Origin: Lutibacter litoralis
GTDB taxonomy: Bacteria > Bacteroidota > Bacteroidia > Flavobacteriales > Flavobacteriaceae
Direction of reading: 5' to 3'
NCBI RefSeq assembly: GCF_014646675.1
Contig: NZ_BMNS01000010.1
Location: forward strand, 59,760-123,759
Length of the DNA: 64,000 bases
Shown: positions 44,744-54,204 of the stretch, one piece after another
Layout: the number at the start of each line of letters is the position of its first letter
Numbering within the stretch: position 1 is the first letter of the stretch
Program-made: the position numbers and the translations under genes
Notes under the pieces: generated by a model
Databases searched by the model: none
The model's input: only the letters and a program-made list of their open reading frames with translations
What the model was told of the DNA's origin: nothing

Positions 44744-45877
44744 ATGAAAAATATTTATTTAGATAACGCTGCGACCACGCCAATTTTACCAGAAGTAATT
44801 ACTACAATTACGGAGTCTATGACTCATTCTTATGGAAATCCTTCATCAATTCATCAAATTGGTAGAAAGGCAAAATCATTGGTTGAAACTGCCAGAAAAA
44901 ATATAGCAAAACACTTTAATGCTTCAGCTAATGAAATTGTCTTTACTGCTGGAGGAAGTGAAGCAGACAATCTTATTTTGCGGAATGCTGTTACTAATTT
45001 AGGTGTTACTACTATTATTTCATCAAAAATAGAGCACCATGCTGTTTTACATACAATTAAGAATCTAGAAAAGGAATTTAATATTGTTTTAAATTGGGTG
45101 GAATTAGATGAGTTTGGTACCGTTAATTATTCACATATAGAAACATTATTGCAAAAGGATACATCTAAGAAACTGGTAAGTTTAATGCACATAAATAACG
45201 AAATTGGTAATCTTTTAGATATAAAAAAAGTTTCTAAATTATGTTGTGATAATGATGCTTTGTTTCATTCAGATGCGGTTCAAGTAGTTGGACATTATGA
45301 AATAGATGTTAATGAAACACCAATTGATTTTTTTGCTGCAAGTGCGCATAAATTTCACGGTCCAAAAGGTGTTGGTTTTGCATATATTAAAAAAGGGTAT
45401 GGTATTTATCCAATGTTACATGGTGGAAAACAGGAAAGAGGTGCAAGAGCAGGTACCGAAAACGTTCATAGTATTTTAGGTATGGAAAAAGCATTAGAAA
45501 TTGCCTATTTAAATTTAGAAGAAGACACAAAATATATTCAAAATATTAAAAGTTATTTTATAAATGAATTGCAGCATAATTTTGAAGGAATTATTTTTAA
45601 TGGATGTTCAGAAAGTGAAACCAAAAGTAGCTACACTATTTTAAATGTTAGGTTTCCAAAAGAATATGCAATGTTACTTTTTAATTTAGATTTAAAAGGA
45701 ATTGCAGTTTCCGGAGGAAGTGCCTGCCAAAGTGGAAGCAATAAAGGATCCCATGTTTTAAATGCTATTTTACATGAAAATGAGCAATTTAAAACATCGG
45801 TACGTTTTTCGTTTAGCAAATTAAATACCATAAAAGAAATAGATTACGTAATTAAAAATTTAAAAGAAATATTATAA
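44744..45877 (+). CDS. Cysteine desulfurase (IscS/NifS type)
   Basis: This PLP enzyme takes sulfur from cysteine for iron-sulfur clusters, tRNA thiolation or cofactors. From ATG 44744 it has 377 residues: NIYLDNAATTP at 3-13, FTAGGSEADN, EHHAV, HSDAVQVVGH, ASAHKFHGPKGVG with the PLP Lys, and the catalytic Cys in SGGSACQSGS. The short active-site loop marks class I (NifS/IscS), not SufS. No iscU or other cluster genes are near, so the acceptor is unclear. manA follows after two bases. Confidence 0.93.
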   Translation: MKNIYLDNAATTPILPEVITTITESMTHSYGNPSSIHQIGRKAKSLVETARKNIAKHFNASANEIVFTAGGSEADNLILRNAVTNLGVTTIISSKIEHHAVLHTIKNLEKEFNIVLNWVELDEFGTVNYSHIETLLQKDTSKKLVSLMHINNEIGNLLDIKKVSKLCCDNDALFHSDAVQVVGHYEIDVNETPIDFFAASAHKFHGPKGVGFAYIKKGYGIYPMLHGGKQERGARAGTENVHSILGMEKALEIAYLNLEEDTKYIQNIKSYFINELQHNFEGIIFNGCSESETKSSYTILNVRFPKEYAMLLFNLDLKGIAVSGGSACQSGSNKGSHVLNAILHENEQFKTSVRFSFSKLNTIKEIDYVIKNLKEIL

Positions 45878-45879
45878 TA

Positions 45880-46845
45880 ATGTTGAATTATCCAATTAAA
45901 TTTCAACCAATTTTAAAAGATAAAATTTGGGGAGGAGATAAGTTAGTTAACAATTTAAATAAAAAATCAAATTTAAAAGATATAGGTGAAAGCTGGGAGA
46001 TTTCTGATGTGGAAGGTGATGTTTCTGTTGTTGAAAATGGACCTCTAAAAGGAAGATCTTTAAAAGAATTATTAGAAACCTATAAAGGAGATTTATTAGG
46101 AAAAAATAATTTTGCAAATTTTGGCACAAACTTTCCGTTGTTAATTAAGTTTATTGATGCAAAACAAGATTTATCTGTTCAAGTTCACCCGAATGATGAA
46201 CTGTCTAAAATGCGACATAATTCCTTTGGGAAAACTGAAATGTGGTATATAATGCAAGCTGATGAAGGTTCCAGATTAATTTTGGGGTTCAATAAAACAA
46301 TTAAGGCAGAAGATTATGTGAAGTTATTAGAAGAAAAGAAAATTATGTCGGTTTTAAATGATGTTCCTGTTGAAAAAGGCGACGCCTTTTTTATTGAAAC
46401 AGGTACCGTACATGCTATTGGAGCAGGAATTGTGTTGGCAGAAATTCAGCAAACATCGGATATTACTTATAGAATTTACGATTTTGATAGAGTAGATGAT
46501 GCAGGAAATGAACGTGAATTACATACAGAATTAGCTATTGATGCACTTAATTTTAGTGATAAAATAGATACCGAAAGAAATTATTCTTCAACTAAAAATA
46601 GTTTAAATGAAGTTGTAAAGTGTGAATATTTTAAAACCAATTTTATTCCTGTAGAAGGAGCATTAGAATTGGATTATTCGGCAACAGATTCATTTGTAAT
46701 TTTTATGTGTGTTGAAGGAAATGCAACTATTTCTGTTGAAGGAACTACCGAAACTATAAATTTTGGAGAAACAATTTTAATTCCTGCTACTGCAAAAAAT
46801 GTAATCATTAAAGGAGATTGTAATTTATTAGAAGTAACTGTTTAA
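45880..46845 (+). CDS. manA: Mannose-6-phosphate isomerase, class I
   Basis: This zinc enzyme interconverts mannose 6-phosphate and fructose 6-phosphate, feeding GDP-mannose and polysaccharide synthesis. In 321 residues it shows PILKDKIWGGDKL, the zinc ligands in QVHPNDE (about 100-106), the Glu in GKTEMWYI, and the late zinc His in ETGTVHAIGAG, followed by AEIQQTSDITYRIYDF. It is the short bacterial form with a C-terminal cupin half. It is two bases after the cysteine desulfurase gene, with no obvious functional link. Confidence 0.94.
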   Translation: MLNYPIKFQPILKDKIWGGDKLVNNLNKKSNLKDIGESWEISDVEGDVSVVENGPLKGRSLKELLETYKGDLLGKNNFANFGTNFPLLIKFIDAKQDLSVQVHPNDELSKMRHNSFGKTEMWYIMQADEGSRLILGFNKTIKAEDYVKLLEEKKIMSVLNDVPVEKGDAFFIETGTVHAIGAGIVLAEIQQTSDITYRIYDFDRVDDAGNERELHTELAIDALNFSDKIDTERNYSSTKNSLNEVVKCEYFKTNFIPVEGALELDYSATDSFVIFMCVEGNATISVEGTTETINFGETILIPATAKNVIIKGDCNLLEVTV

Positions 46846-46865
46846 TTTATTTAAAGTGAGTTTGG

Positions 46866-47045
46866 ATACCTGCTTTCACAGGTATTATAGTGTGTTATGG
46901 ATTCCAGTGAAAACAGGAATCCATAACACGTATTGAGAGGCAACTTAAACCAATAAGAGTTTCCCATAAAAACGTGTAGATAGTTGCTTTCACAAGTATG
47001 ACAGTGAAAAATAATTACTGTTCCTACAAAGGTAGGAATCTATTT
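46866..47045. repeat. Cluster of degenerate palindromic intergenic repeats
   Basis: The gap after manA holds a 14-bp perfect inverted repeat (GTGTTATGGATTCC at 46892-46905 with GGAATCCATAACAC at 46916-46929). Related fragments surround it: ACCTGCTTTCACAGGTAT near 46868, GCTTTCACAAGTATGACAGTG near 46985 and CCTACAAAGGTAGGAATC near 47023. They look like decayed copies of a short REP-type palindrome. They may also end the manA and murB transcripts, which converge here. Confidence 0.6.
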
Positions 47046-47096
47046 TTGATCAACACAAACCTAACAAGTCTCGAAGATCTGTTAAGTCTAAATATA

Positions 47097-48098
47097 TTAA
47101 ATAACATTTACCTCAATTTCTAAAGGTATGGCAAACTTTTCTAAAACTGTTTGCTGTATTTTTTTTGCCAATTTAAAAACTTCTTTTCCAGTTGCATTGC
47201 CATAATTAACTAAAACCAATGCTTGTTTTTCGTGCACACCAGTTTCTCCAAAACGTTTTCCTTTAAAGCCACATTGTTCAATTAACCAACCAGCTGGAAC
47301 TTTAATTTCTGTTGAAGAAATTACATAATTTGGAATATTTGAATATTTTTTTTGTATTTTTTTAAACAAATCAATGTCTATAACTGGATTTTTAAAAAAA
47401 CTACCACTATTTCCAATTTCTTCTGGATCAGGAAGTTTACTTTGTCGAATTGCAATTATAGCATCTGAAATATCTTTTAGAGTAGGCTTTTTAATATTTT
47501 TAAGAACCTCTTTAATGGCACCATAACTAATATTGGTTTTATGATTTTTTTTAGTCAGCTTAAAAGTAACATTGGTAATAATGTATTTTCCTTTTAATTC
47601 ATTCTTAAAGACCGAATTTCGATAGCCAAAATTACAATCATCTTTATTAAAAACCGATTTGTTTCCTGTAGCAATTTCAATCGCTTCCAATTGATGAAAC
47701 GTATCTTTAATTTCAACGCCATAAGCACCAATATTTTGAATAGGTGAGGTACCAACATTTCCTGGAATTAAAGATAAGTTTTCTATACCACCATAATTTT
47801 GAGAAATGCACCAAATAACAAAATCATGCCAATTTTCACCAGCTTCGGCAGTCACTAATACGTTGTCATTATTAAGATCATTTATTATAATCCCTTTTAA
47901 ATTTAAGTGAATTACTAGTTTCTCGATATCTGAAGTTAATAACATATTACTTCCACCACCTATTAAAAAAACATCTTTTTCTTGTTCTAGAATTTCTTTT
48001 AACTCAGGTACTGAATTTATTTCAATAAAACGTTTGGCATTTGCATTAATACCAAACGTATTGTACTTTTTTAGTGAAATATTTTGTTGAATATTCAA
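47097..48098 (-). CDS. murB: UDP-N-acetylmuramate dehydrogenase
   Basis: MurB reduces UDP-GlcNAc-enolpyruvate to UDP-MurNAc with NADPH and FAD in peptidoglycan synthesis. The 333 residues include KYNTFGINANAKRF (about 11-24), FLIGGGSNML, LSLIPGNVGTSPIQNIGAYGVEI, the catalytic Arg in NFGYRNSVFK, the catalytic Ser in GNSGSFFKNP, and the late Glu in GVHEKQALVLVN. It is the E. coli type I form. It lies directly after the aminotransferase gene with no gap. Confidence 0.96.
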   Translation of the reverse strand: MNIQQNISLKKYNTFGINANAKRFIEINSVPELKEILEQEKDVFLIGGGSNMLLTSDIEKLVIHLNLKGIIINDLNNDNVLVTAEAGENWHDFVIWCISQNYGGIENLSLIPGNVGTSPIQNIGAYGVEIKDTFHQLEAIEIATGNKSVFNKDDCNFGYRNSVFKNELKGKYIITNVTFKLTKKNHKTNISYGAIKEVLKNIKKPTLKDISDAIIAIRQSKLPDPEEIGNSGSFFKNPVIDIDLFKKIQKKYSNIPNYVISSTEIKVPAGWLIEQCGFKGKRFGETGVHEKQALVLVNYGNATGKEVFKLAKKIQQTVLEKFAIPLEIEVNVI

Positions 48099-49292
48099 TT
48101 AGTTTGCGTTATATTTCTTAATTGCAGCTTTTAAAATAGCTACAGATGTAATTAAATCTTCCTTTTTTAATACATAGGCAATTCTAACTTGGTTAGTACC
48201 AATACCTTTTGTACTATAAAAACCAGCGGCAGGTGCTACCATTACGGTTTTATTATCTATATTAAAATCTTCCAATAACCATTGTGCAAATTTATCAGCA
48301 TTATCAACAGGTAATTCTGCAACACAATAAAATGCACCTTTAGGGTTTGCTACTTTTACACCATCAATTTTTTGAAGTTCGTTTACTAAAATATCTCTTC
48401 TTTGTTTATATTCAACAGTAACTTCATCAAAATAAGATTGCGGAGTTTCCAAAGCCGCTTCACTAGCAATTTGTGCAAATGTTGGTGGGCTTAAACGAGC
48501 TTGGGCAAATTTTAATGCTGTATTTATTACATCTTTGTTTTTTGAAACCAAACAGCCAATACGAGCACCACACATACTATAACGTTTTGAAACAGAGTCA
48601 ATAATAATAGCATGATTTTCCAATCCAAATCCACTTAATACCGACTGATGTTGCACATTGTCGTAAACAAACTCTCTGTAAACTTCATCAGCAATTAAAT
48701 ATAAATCGTGTTTTTTAACAATTTCAGCTAACTTTTCAATTTCCTCTTTTGAATATAGATATCCAGTTGGATTTCCAGGATTACAAATTAAAATAGCCTT
48801 TGTTTTTGGAGTAATTAGTTTTTCAAATTCAGAAATTGCTGGTAGAGCAAAATTATCTTCTATTTTAGAAATTACGGGAACGATATTTACACCAGATGCA
48901 ATAGAAAAACCATTGTAATTAGCATAAAAAGGTTCAGGGATAATAATTTCATCACCGGGATCTGTAATGCTTCCCATTGCAAATAATAAGGCTTCAGAAC
49001 CACCAGTTGTAACAATAATTTCGTTTGCTGTTACATTAATATTATTTTTGGAATAATAGTCGGCAATTTTTGAACGGTAGACTTCAGAGCCCTCAGATCT
49101 GCTGTAAGCAAGGACTTCAACAGTATTGTTTTTAATGGCTTGTAAAGCACAATCCGGAGTTTTAATATCTGGTTGTCCAATATTTAAATGAAAAACTTCT
49201 ATTCCTCTTTTTTTAGCATTTTCGGCGTAAGGAACCAATTTTCTAATTGGTGACTCAGGCATATTTTTTCCTTTAATTGATATTGAAGGCAT
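48099..49292 (-). CDS. Class I/II aminotransferase (aspartate aminotransferase-like)
   Basis: This 397-residue PLP enzyme of fold type I has FHLNIGQPDIKTP near 35-47, VTTGGSEALLFA, the NPGNPTGYLYS motif (about 167-177), DEVYREFVYD, the PLP Lys in DSVSKRYSMCGARIG, and the carboxylate-binding Arg in NQVRIAYVL. It resembles the bacterial group that includes aspartate and broad-range aminotransferases. The exact amino donor is not clear. It is cotranscribed with murB (adjacent stop and start). Confidence 0.9.
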   Translation of the reverse strand: MPSISIKGKNMPESPIRKLVPYAENAKKRGIEVFHLNIGQPDIKTPDCALQAIKNNTVEVLAYSRSEGSEVYRSKIADYYSKNNINVTANEIIVTTGGSEALLFAMGSITDPGDEIIIPEPFYANYNGFSIASGVNIVPVISKIEDNFALPAISEFEKLITPKTKAILICNPGNPTGYLYSKEEIEKLAEIVKKHDLYLIADEVYREFVYDNVQHQSVLSGFGLENHAIIIDSVSKRYSMCGARIGCLVSKNKDVINTALKFAQARLSPPTFAQIASEAALETPQSYFDEVTVEYKQRRDILVNELQKIDGVKVANPKGAFYCVAELPVDNADKFAQWLLEDFNIDNKTVMVAPAAGFYSTKGIGTNQVRIAYVLKKEDLITSVAILKAAIKKYNAN

Positions 49293-49435
49293 TTGTTAAA
49301 TATTTAAAAAATTATACAACAAAATTGCAAAATAATTTCTTAAAAATACCATTTTTTCCTGAAATTGTTAAAGGTTAAAGTTTTGCCAAAAGTTATGTAA
49401 TAAAAGAAGCTTTTTGTAATTTAACATAACCTAAA

Positions 49436-50797
49436 ATGTCAACGTTTTTGAAAAAAAAATTGAAAAATATTTTAATTCCTATTTTATTTTTAGTAATTCC
49501 TTTTGTTAGTTTTGCGCAAAGTGAATTTAAATTTAAGAAAGGGTTTAAAAAACAAACCATTTCCTTTAAACTACTTAGTAATTTAATTGTATTTCCAATG
49601 AAAGTAAATGGAAAGGAATTAAATTTCATATTAGATTCTGGCGTTGGTAGAACTATTCTTTTTAACTTAAATGCACGTGACTCTGTGCAATTAAATAATA
49701 CAAAAACAATTAAACTTCAAGGTTTAGGTAGTGAAGCTCCTATAGATGCTATTATTTCTCATGGAAATTATTTTAAATTAGAAAATGTTAGTAGTAACAG
49801 TCAAAGATTGTATGTAATTGATAATGATAATTTTGATTTGTCATCTAAACTTGGACTTACAGTTAATGGTATTATCGGTTTCGAATTATTAAAAGATTTT
49901 CAAATAAGAATTAATTATGGCTCTAAGAAAATCACTTTTTATAAACCTAATGAGTTTAAATATGATAAATGTAAAAAATGCGAATCGTTTAATTTAGAAT
50001 TTTCTAAATTAAAACCATATATTAATATTGGAGCAAAATTATCAGATTCAATCCATAAAACTACACCAGTAAAATTATTGATAGACTCTGGAGGAAGCGA
50101 TGCAATGTGGTTATTTGAAGGAAGCCATCCAGATATTAAATCACCCAAAAAATATTTTCATGATTTTTTAGGTGAAGGTTTAAGCGGAACTATATATGGT
50201 AAAAGATCAAAAATTAAAAGTTTGATTCTTGGGCAGTTTGAACTTAAAAATCCGACGGTTTCTTATCCAGATTCAGCTTCTATTGCTTTTGCAAGAAAGT
50301 TTAATGAACGAAATGGTAGTTTAGGAGCGTCAATTTTAAAACGATTCACGGTAGTTTTTGACTATAAAAACAGAAAAGTAACATTAAAAAAAGGGAGACA
50401 TTTTAAAGATCATTTTAGATATAATATGAGCGGGATTGAATTGGTACATAATGGAAAAGTTTTAGTAAAAGAAAAAGACAATACAAATTATGGCTTACCT
50501 TTAAGTGATCCAAATATAAGTGCTACAAATAAATTAGTACTAGATTATAATTACAAGTTTGCGTTTAAACCTTCTTATAGAATATATAAATTAAGGGTTA
50601 ATTCACCAGCATATAATGCAGGTCTTAAAGTTGGAGATATTGTGATTAAAATTGATAATAAATATACTTTTGGAATGACTTTAGAAGAAATTGTAGGGAA
50701 ATTTTATCAAAAAGAAAATAAAAGAATTAGTATAGTAATTGAAAGAGATGGTAAGAATTACGATTACTACTTCAGATTAAAAGATATGTTAAAATAA
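49436..50797 (+). CDS. Retropepsin-like aspartyl protease with PDZ domain
   Basis: The 453-residue secreted protein has a signal peptide (cleavage after VSFAQ, about 28). Two aspartyl-protease lobes carry catalytic motifs FILDSGVGRT (about 64-73) and LLIDSGGSDAMW (about 216-227), so both Asp may lie in one chain. A C-terminal PDZ domain covers about 375-450 (SPAYNAGLKVGDIVIKID). Such proteins are frequent in Bacteroidota and are thought to process envelope or exported proteins. It is divergent from the aminotransferase and has a palindromic terminator. Confidence 0.9.
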   Translation: MSTFLKKKLKNILIPILFLVIPFVSFAQSEFKFKKGFKKQTISFKLLSNLIVFPMKVNGKELNFILDSGVGRTILFNLNARDSVQLNNTKTIKLQGLGSEAPIDAIISHGNYFKLENVSSNSQRLYVIDNDNFDLSSKLGLTVNGIIGFELLKDFQIRINYGSKKITFYKPNEFKYDKCKKCESFNLEFSKLKPYINIGAKLSDSIHKTTPVKLLIDSGGSDAMWLFEGSHPDIKSPKKYFHDFLGEGLSGTIYGKRSKIKSLILGQFELKNPTVSYPDSASIAFARKFNERNGSLGASILKRFTVVFDYKNRKVTLKKGRHFKDHFRYNMSGIELVHNGKVLVKEKDNTNYGLPLSDPNISATNKLVLDYNYKFAFKPSYRIYKLRVNSPAYNAGLKVGDIVIKIDNKYTFGMTLEEIVGKFYQKENKRISIVIERDGKNYDYYFRLKDMLK

Positions 50798-50830
50798 AAG
50801 AACGGTCTTAAATTTAAGACCGTTCTTTTT
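50796..50830. terminator. Palindromic bidirectional terminator
   Basis: AAAAGAACGGTCTTAAA is followed directly by its 17-base reverse complement. The result is a long stem with T runs on both strands between the convergent protease and DUF1573 genes; it overlaps the protease stop codon. Confidence 0.92.
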
Positions 50831-50860
50831 ATAAGTAAAATAAAAATACTTCCTAATTTA

Positions 50861-51310
50861 TTACTTCGAAGAAACAGCTGATCTTTGTTTAACAACAGCC
50901 GATTCAGGTTTTAATACAATACCCTTAATTCGAACTCTTTTTGAAGGCTCAGTTGCATTAGAGAAAATTGTGATTGTTTTGTTAAAACCACCTAATCTAT
51001 TAGTTGCATATTTTACTTCAATTTCACCATCTTTACCAGGCATAATTGGATCTTTTGGTTTTTTTGGAACCGTACATCCACAACTAGATTGAATTCTTGA
51101 AATTATTAAAGGTGATTTTCCTGTATTTTTAAACTTAAAAACACGAACACCATCGGCATTTTGTTCAATTTTACCATAATCAATTACCTCAGTCTCAAAT
51201 TCTATTACAGGTGCATTAGGATCTACTTTAACTTCGTTAGTTTTATTTTCTTGTGCATTTATAGAAAATGTTACAAATCCTATAAATAATAATGTTACAA
51301 ATTTTTTCAT
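50861..51310 (-). CDS. DUF1573 exported protein
   Basis: The product from ATG 51310 has 149 residues: a signal peptide (MKKFVTLLFIGFVTFSINAQ, cleaved by signal peptidase I since no lipobox Cys is present) and one DUF1573 Ig-like domain with DYGKIEQNADGVRVFKF, SSCGCTVPKKP and a terminal RVRIKGIV strand. The tail is Ser/Lys-rich. An upstream extension of the frame to 51511 runs into the valS start and is rejected. The function is unknown; it is a paralogue of the gene at 21746. Confidence 0.9.
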   Translation of the reverse strand: MKKFVTLLFIGFVTFSINAQENKTNEVKVDPNAPVIEFETEVIDYGKIEQNADGVRVFKFKNTGKSPLIISRIQSSCGCTVPKKPKDPIMPGKDGEIEVKYATNRLGGFNKTITIFSNATEPSKRVRIKGIVLKPESAVVKQRSAVSSK

Positions 51311-51328
51311 AATTAAAGTTTTAAAATG

Positions 51329-51357
51329 TAAAGTTAGTATTTTTTTTATGCTTTCAA
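51329..51357 (-). promoter_or_regulatory. DUF1573 gene promoter
   Basis: Read leftward, TTG (51355-51357) and TAACTTTA (51329-51336, one base off TAnnTTTG) are 18 bases apart. The box is 18 bases before the ATG at 51310, supporting that start. Confidence 0.5.
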
Positions 51358-51384
51358 AATATTTTATGTTAAGCCTTATAATTG

Positions 51385-51392
51385 TACATTTG
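51385..51392 (+). promoter_or_regulatory. valS promoter -7 box
   Basis: TACATTTG fits TAnnTTTG, 28 bases before the valS ATG. No TTG at the proper spacing. Confidence 0.5.
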
Positions 51393-51420
51393 CAAACTGT
51401 ATTACAAATATTAGACCAAA

Positions 51421-54051
51421 ATGAGTTTAGCAACAAAATATAACCCTCAAGATGTAGAGGATAGATGGTATGATTACTGGATGAATAACAACTATTTTTA
51501 TTCAACTCCAAACGAAAAAGAACCTTATACTATTGTAATTCCACCTCCAAATGTTACTGGGGTTTTGCATATGGGGCATATGCTAAATAACACCATACAA
51601 GATGTTTTAATTAGAAGAGCGCGGTTAAAAGGTAAGAATGCTTGTTGGGTTCCTGGAACAGATCACGCTTCAATTGCTACAGAAGCAAAAGTGGTTGCCA
51701 AATTAAAAGAACAAGGAATTAAAAAAAGTGATTTAACACGTGATGAGTTTTTAAAACACGCTTGGGATTGGACAGATGAGCACGGTGGTATTATTTTAGA
51801 ACAACTTAAAAAATTAGGAGCTTCTTGTGATTGGAAACGCACTAAGTTTACAATGGATGCTGATTTAAGTGAAGCAGTAACCAAAGTTTTTATCGATTTA
51901 TATAAAAAAGGACTTATTTATAGAGGTTATAGAATGGTAAATTGGGATCCTTCTGCAAAAACTACTTTATCTGATGAAGAAGTTATTTTTGAAGAAAAAC
52001 AAGGAAATCTTTACTATTTAAATTATAAAATTGATGGTAGTGATGATGTGTTAACAATTGCCACTACACGTCCTGAAACTATTTTAGGAGATTCTGCTAT
52101 TTGTATTAACCCAAACGATCCTCGTTTTACGCATTTAAAAGGTAAAAAAGCCATTGTACCAATTGTAAACAGAGTAATACCTATTATAGAAGATGAGTAT
52201 GTGGATATTGAGTTTGGAACTGGGTGTTTAAAAGTAACACCTGCACACGATCAAAATGATAAAGTTTTAGGCGAGAAACATAATTTAGAAGTTATTGATA
52301 TTTTTAATGATGACGCTACTTTAAACTCTTTCGGATTGCATTATGAAGGAAAAGATAGATTTGTTGTTAGAAAAGAAATTACAAAAGAATTAAAAGAATT
52401 AGGTTGTTTGGTAAAAATAGAACAACATTTACATAAAGTTGGTACTTCTGAAAGAACAAAAGAAGTAATAGAACCAAAAATTTCTGCACAATGGTTTTTA
52501 AAAATGGACACTATTGTTGAGCCTGCTTTAAAAGCAGTATTGGAAGATGAAGAAATTAAATTCTTTCCAAAACATTATAATAGCACCTATAAACATTGGT
52601 TGACAAATATTAGAGATTGGAATATTTCACGTCAACTTTGGTGGGGACATCAAATTCCAGCTTATTTTTATGGAGATGGTGTAGAAGATTTTGTAATTGC
52701 AGAAACTATTGAGCAAGCGTTAGAATTAGCAAAACAAAAAACCAATAATCTACAATTAAAAATTGAAGATTTAACTCAAGATCCAGACGCATTGGATACT
52801 TGGTTTTCATCTTGGTTATGGCCAATATCAGTTTTTGATGGAATTAGAAATCCTGATAATAAAGAAATTAACTATTATTATCCAACAAACGATTTAGTTA
52901 CGGGACCAGATATTATTTTCTTCTGGGTAGCACGTATGATTTTTGCCGGATACGAGTTTAGAAATGAAAAACCTTTCTCGAATGTATATTTTACAGGAAT
53001 TGTACGTGATAATAAAGGTAGAAAAATGTCTAAATCTTTAGGTAATTCTCCAGATCCAATTAAATTGATGGAGAAATATGGAGCTGATGGTGTGCGAGTT
53101 GGAATGTTGTTGTGTTCTGCGGCTGGAAACGATTTGTTATTTGATGAAGATTTATGTGCACAAGGGCGTAATTTCTCGAATAAAATATGGAACGCATTCC
53201 GATTAATAAAAGGATGGGAAGTTTCTGAAACTTTAGAACAACCACAATCGGCAAAAATTGCTATTGAATGGTATCGGGCAAAGTTTCAACAAACATTAAT
53301 TGAACTGGAAAAATCTTTTGATCAGTACAGAGTTAGTGAAGCTTTAATGAGTATTTACAAATTAATTTGGGATGACTTTTCTTCTTGGTTTTTAGAAATG
53401 GTTAAACCAGCATACCAACAACCAATTGATGCAGTAACCTTAAAAGCAGTAATCTCTTTTTTAGAAGATAATTTAAAAGTGCTACATCCGTATATGCCAT
53501 TTATTAGTGAAGAGATTTGGCAACATATTTCAGAGAGAACTCCAGAAGAAGCATTAATTATTGCTGCATATCCAAAGATGGAAACAGTAAATGAAAATTT
53601 AATTAATGAGTTTAAAGTTGCTTCAGAAGTAATTTCAGGAATTAGAAATATTAGAAAGGAAAAAAACATTGCCTTTAAAAATGAAATTGAATTTTCAGTT
53701 TTAAATAATGATAATATTAATACAGTTTTTGATGCTGTAATTGAAAAACTAGGTAACTTATCATCTATTAATTATGTAACTGAAAAAGTAGATGGAGCCT
53801 TAAGCTTTAGAGTAAAATCTAATGAGTACTTTATTCCAATGGGAGATGCAATTGATGTAGAAGCTGAAAGAGTAAAGCTACTAGAAGAGTTAAAATACAA
53901 TGAAGGTTTCTTAAAATCAGTTCAAAAGAAGTTAAGTAATGAACGTTTTGTTAGCAATGCTCCAGAGCAAGTAATTAAAATGGAACGTCAAAAGGAAGCA
54001 GATGCTTTGGCTAAAATTGAAACTATAAAAGCTAGTTTAAATAGCTTATAA
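51421..54051 (+). CDS. valS: Valine--tRNA ligase
   Basis: This class I synthetase charges tRNA-Val and edits threonyl-tRNA. In 876 residues it has the HIGH-type motif [17 protein letters not shown] (about 41-57), the editing domain with [12 protein letters not shown] (about 217-228) and TPAHDQND, the KMSKS motif [10 protein letters not shown] (about 536-545), an anticodon domain, and the C-terminal coiled coil (about 810-876) typical of ValRS. All key residues are intact. It is monocistronic with its own terminator. Confidence 0.98.
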   Translation: MSLATKYNPQDVEDRWYDYWMNNNYFYSTPNEKEPYTIVIPPPNVTGVLHMGHMLNNTIQDVLIRRARLKGKNACWVPGTDHASIATEAKVVAKLKEQGIKKSDLTRDEFLKHAWDWTDEHGGIILEQLKKLGASCDWKRTKFTMDADLSEAVTKVFIDLYKKGLIYRGYRMVNWDPSAKTTLSDEEVIFEEKQGNLYYLNYKIDGSDDVLTIATTRPETILGDSAICINPNDPRFTHLKGKKAIVPIVNRVIPIIEDEYVDIEFGTGCLKVTPAHDQNDKVLGEKHNLEVIDIFNDDATLNSFGLHYEGKDRFVVRKEITKELKELGCLVKIEQHLHKVGTSERTKEVIEPKISAQWFLKMDTIVEPALKAVLEDEEIKFFPKHYNSTYKHWLTNIRDWNISRQLWWGHQIPAYFYGDGVEDFVIAETIEQALELAKQKTNNLQLKIEDLTQDPDALDTWFSSWLWPISVFDGIRNPDNKEINYYYPTNDLVTGPDIIFFWVARMIFAGYEFRNEKPFSNVYFTGIVRDNKGRKMSKSLGNSPDPIKLMEKYGADGVRVGMLLCSAAGNDLLFDEDLCAQGRNFSNKIWNAFRLIKGWEVSETLEQPQSAKIAIEWYRAKFQQTLIELEKSFDQYRVSEALMSIYKLIWDDFSSWFLEMVKPAYQQPIDAVTLKAVISFLEDNLKVLHPYMPFISEEIWQHISERTPEEALIIAAYPKMETVNENLINEFKVASEVISGIRNIRKEKNIAFKNEIEFSVLNNDNINTVFDAVIEKLGNLSSINYVTEKVDGALSFRVKSNEYFIPMGDAIDVEAERVKLLEELKYNEGFLKSVQKKLSNERFVSNAPEQVIKMERQKEADALAKIETIKASLNSL

Positions 54052-54090
54052 AAAACGGTGCTTTTGCTATGGCTGGCAAATGTACTTTAG

Positions 54091-54123
54091 AAAAGGGAAT
54101 CCAATTTATTGGATTCCCTTTTT
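54091..54123 (+). terminator. valS terminator (copy A of a repeated element)
   Basis: AAAAGGGAATCCAA and TTGGATTCCCTTTT form a 14-bp stem with a TTTA loop and T run. The hairpin and about 40 bases before it resemble the element at 55405-55463. Confidence 0.92.
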
Positions 54124-54204
54124 GTTTTTTTTAAACTAAATATTAATTTAAATTTGACTAAAATTCAATATATTGCAATAGGTATTAAAATTAAAATTAA
54201 AACA

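Noticed and set aside
51311..51511. 67-residue N-terminal extension of the second DUF1573 protein
   Set aside because: It overlaps valS coding and promoter sequence, and a proper signal peptide starts at ATG 51310.
54109..54204. 32-residue extension of the NlpC/P60 lipoprotein
   Set aside because: It would begin inside the valS terminator and hide the lipoprotein signal that starts at ATG 54205.
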